Made by a program: the position numbers and the translations under genes
Origin: Symbiodinium natans
Taxonomy: Eukaryota > Sar > Dinophyceae > Suessiales > Symbiodiniaceae
Assembly: GCA_905221605.1 (NCBI GenBank)
Contig: CAJNDS010002175.1
Coordinates: 585,402-613,157 of the forward strand
Direction of reading: 5' to 3'
DNA length: 27,756 bases
In this document: positions 26,771 through 27,756 of the stretch, in pieces
Layout: the number at the start of each line of letters is the position of its first letter
How positions within the stretch are numbered: position 1 is the stretch's first letter
Notes under the pieces: generated by a model
What the model saw: only the letters and a program-made list of their open reading frames with translations
The model's database searches: none
What the model was told of the DNA's origin: nothing

Positions 26771-26857
26771 TATGTTCTGACTGCCGGGGAGTACCTTGAC
26801 CGCGCTGACCTCTGGCGTGGCGGCAACATCCGGGCCGTGCTGGAGGACAGGGCATAA
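26771..26857 (+). CDS. exon-like island, C-terminal fragment
   Basis: Plus frame reads YVLTAGEYLDRADLWRGGNI, then RAVLEDRA, with TAA at 26855-26857. It lies between a CCCTAAA-type block and the CCCCAAA array. Third positions are G/C-rich. Not recognised. Confidence 0.3.
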   Translation, partial: YVLTAGEYLDRADLWRGGNIRAVLEDRA

Positions 26858-26867
26858 GAGGCATCCC

Positions 26868-26945
26868 CTAAACCCCAAACCCCAAACCCCAAACCCCAAA
26901 CCCCAAACCCCAAACCCCAAACCCTAAACCCGAAACCCGAAACCC
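26868..26945 (-). repeat. CCCCAAA variant array, about 8 units
   Basis: A homogeneous run of CCCCAAA in place of CCCTAAA, followed by CCCTAAA and CCCGAAA units. The minus strand gives a spurious WGLGFGVWGLG frame. Confidence 0.9.
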
Positions 26946-27756
26946 TAGACCCTATTCGATCCCTAAACCGCAAGCGGGCCAAAAAGAGGGCCTCAGGATC
27001 ACTGGGACCTCATCTCAGGAGTTTGAGGTACTTTTGGGGGTGGCCAAGGAGGATCCTAGCTGAATCCTAAACCGACCCTCAGGCCTAAATTTTTGAACCG
27101 TAAACCATAAACCCTACACCCAAAAAACCCCGTTTGCCGGTTGTAGTCGCCCACAGCTGCGTGTCCGTGGCCGCAGGTCATGCGCCAGGCCCCCGAGGTG
27201 CGAGCTGTGTAGTTCACTTAGCTCAGTTTGGGTTTAGGGTTTAGGGTTTAGGGTTTTGTGTTTAGGGTATCGGGTATAGAGTAGAGCCTGGGGATTGCGT
27301 GTTAAGGTTACGTAAGGTTTTGGGAAGGCATGGGGGTTGATCCGAATCTTGGACTTCTTTATACGGAACATCCTACAATAGAGATCCCATCCCCAAAGGC
27401 ACCCCAAGTTAGCGAAAGCCTCCTGTGATTTTTGGTGCGTTTGTTGTTGGGTTTGGGGTTTACTTAGAGGACCGAGAGGGCTACCTCAGCTTGTTCGTGT
27501 TCTATTCCGCTACTGAAATCTACCTAATCCTTATTATACCGTACAGTACTCTCTCTCTCTCTCTGTCCCTCTCTCTCTCTCTCTATATGTATTTATTATA
27601 TATACATATATATATATATACCACCGTAAACCCTGGACCGTTAAACCTAGCCTAAACCTTAAATTCAATGTGTTCGCATTGTTGTTTTATGGTGCCTGAA
27701 CGGAATCATTACTAATATTATTCCCCTTCCCTTAACATTCTAGTATAAGAACCCCC
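26946..27756. other. gene-poor right end with heptamers and microsatellites
   Basis: Degenerate heptamers at 27095-27130 and 27230-27260, (CT)n at 27550-27584 and (TA)n at 27596-27620. A 76-codon plus frame at 27425-27655 runs through the microsatellites and is not called. No gene is supported. Confidence 0.6.

Noticed and set aside
26749-26982. Minus-strand frame rich in WGLGFGV
   Set aside because: A translation of the CCCCAAA array.

Overview
This window looks like nuclear DNA of a dinoflagellate, perhaps a coral-symbiont relative, though the genus cannot be read from it. Three observations point there. Telomere-type heptamers (TTTAGGG/CCCTAAA) are scattered in both orientations through almost all the non-coding DNA. 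A copy of the 3' half of the dinoflagellate spliced leader (TTTGGCTCAAG) sits in each LTR of a retroelement. Possible exons are short, GC-ending and scattered. No bacterial-type operon, rRNA or tRNA gene was recognised. A run of 100 Ns (1960-2059) marks an assembly gap.

Layout. 1-3900: telomere-like DNA with short exon-like pieces, mostly on the minus strand. These include a frameshifted piece with a lysine-rich tail (812-1187) and an acidic C-terminal exon with an HVPP repeat (2598-3067). 3900-8073: almost pure degenerate telomere-like repeat with small duplicated modules and inverted junctions; no gene seen. 8074-16901: one 8.8 kb LTR retrotransposon with 275/274 bp LTRs that differ by one substitution and one C-run length change. 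It has a primer-binding site matching the anticodon arm of initiator tRNA-Met (half-tRNA priming, as in copia and Ty5), a purine tract, and one giant broken reading frame of about 2,600 codons. 16902-27756: telomere-like tracts again, with microsatellites, a truncated non-LTR reverse-transcriptase fragment (about 19010-19340), a small inverted-repeat element (21673-21937), one 208-codon frame of unknown function (about 23449-24095) and several exon-like islands.

The LTR element is the main discovery. Its protein has no visible protease, integrase, reverse transcriptase or RNase H. In order it carries an acidic N-terminus, a WW domain, an S1-like OB fold, a Trp-rich patch, an MLLE/PABC-type domain with KITGMLLG, three CCCH zinc fingers, a SAM-like segment, an AT-hook-like motif, a large unknown domain, three more CCCH fingers and a lysine-rich tail. 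That is an mRNA-binding toolkit, not a pol polyprotein. I infer a non-autonomous element that packages RNA with a captured or composite RNA-binding protein and borrows pol from a copia-like partner. This copy is broken by about eight frame changes and two in-frame stops, although its LTRs are nearly identical. Either it decayed after a recent insertion, it was copied in trans while already defective, or some breaks are assembly errors.
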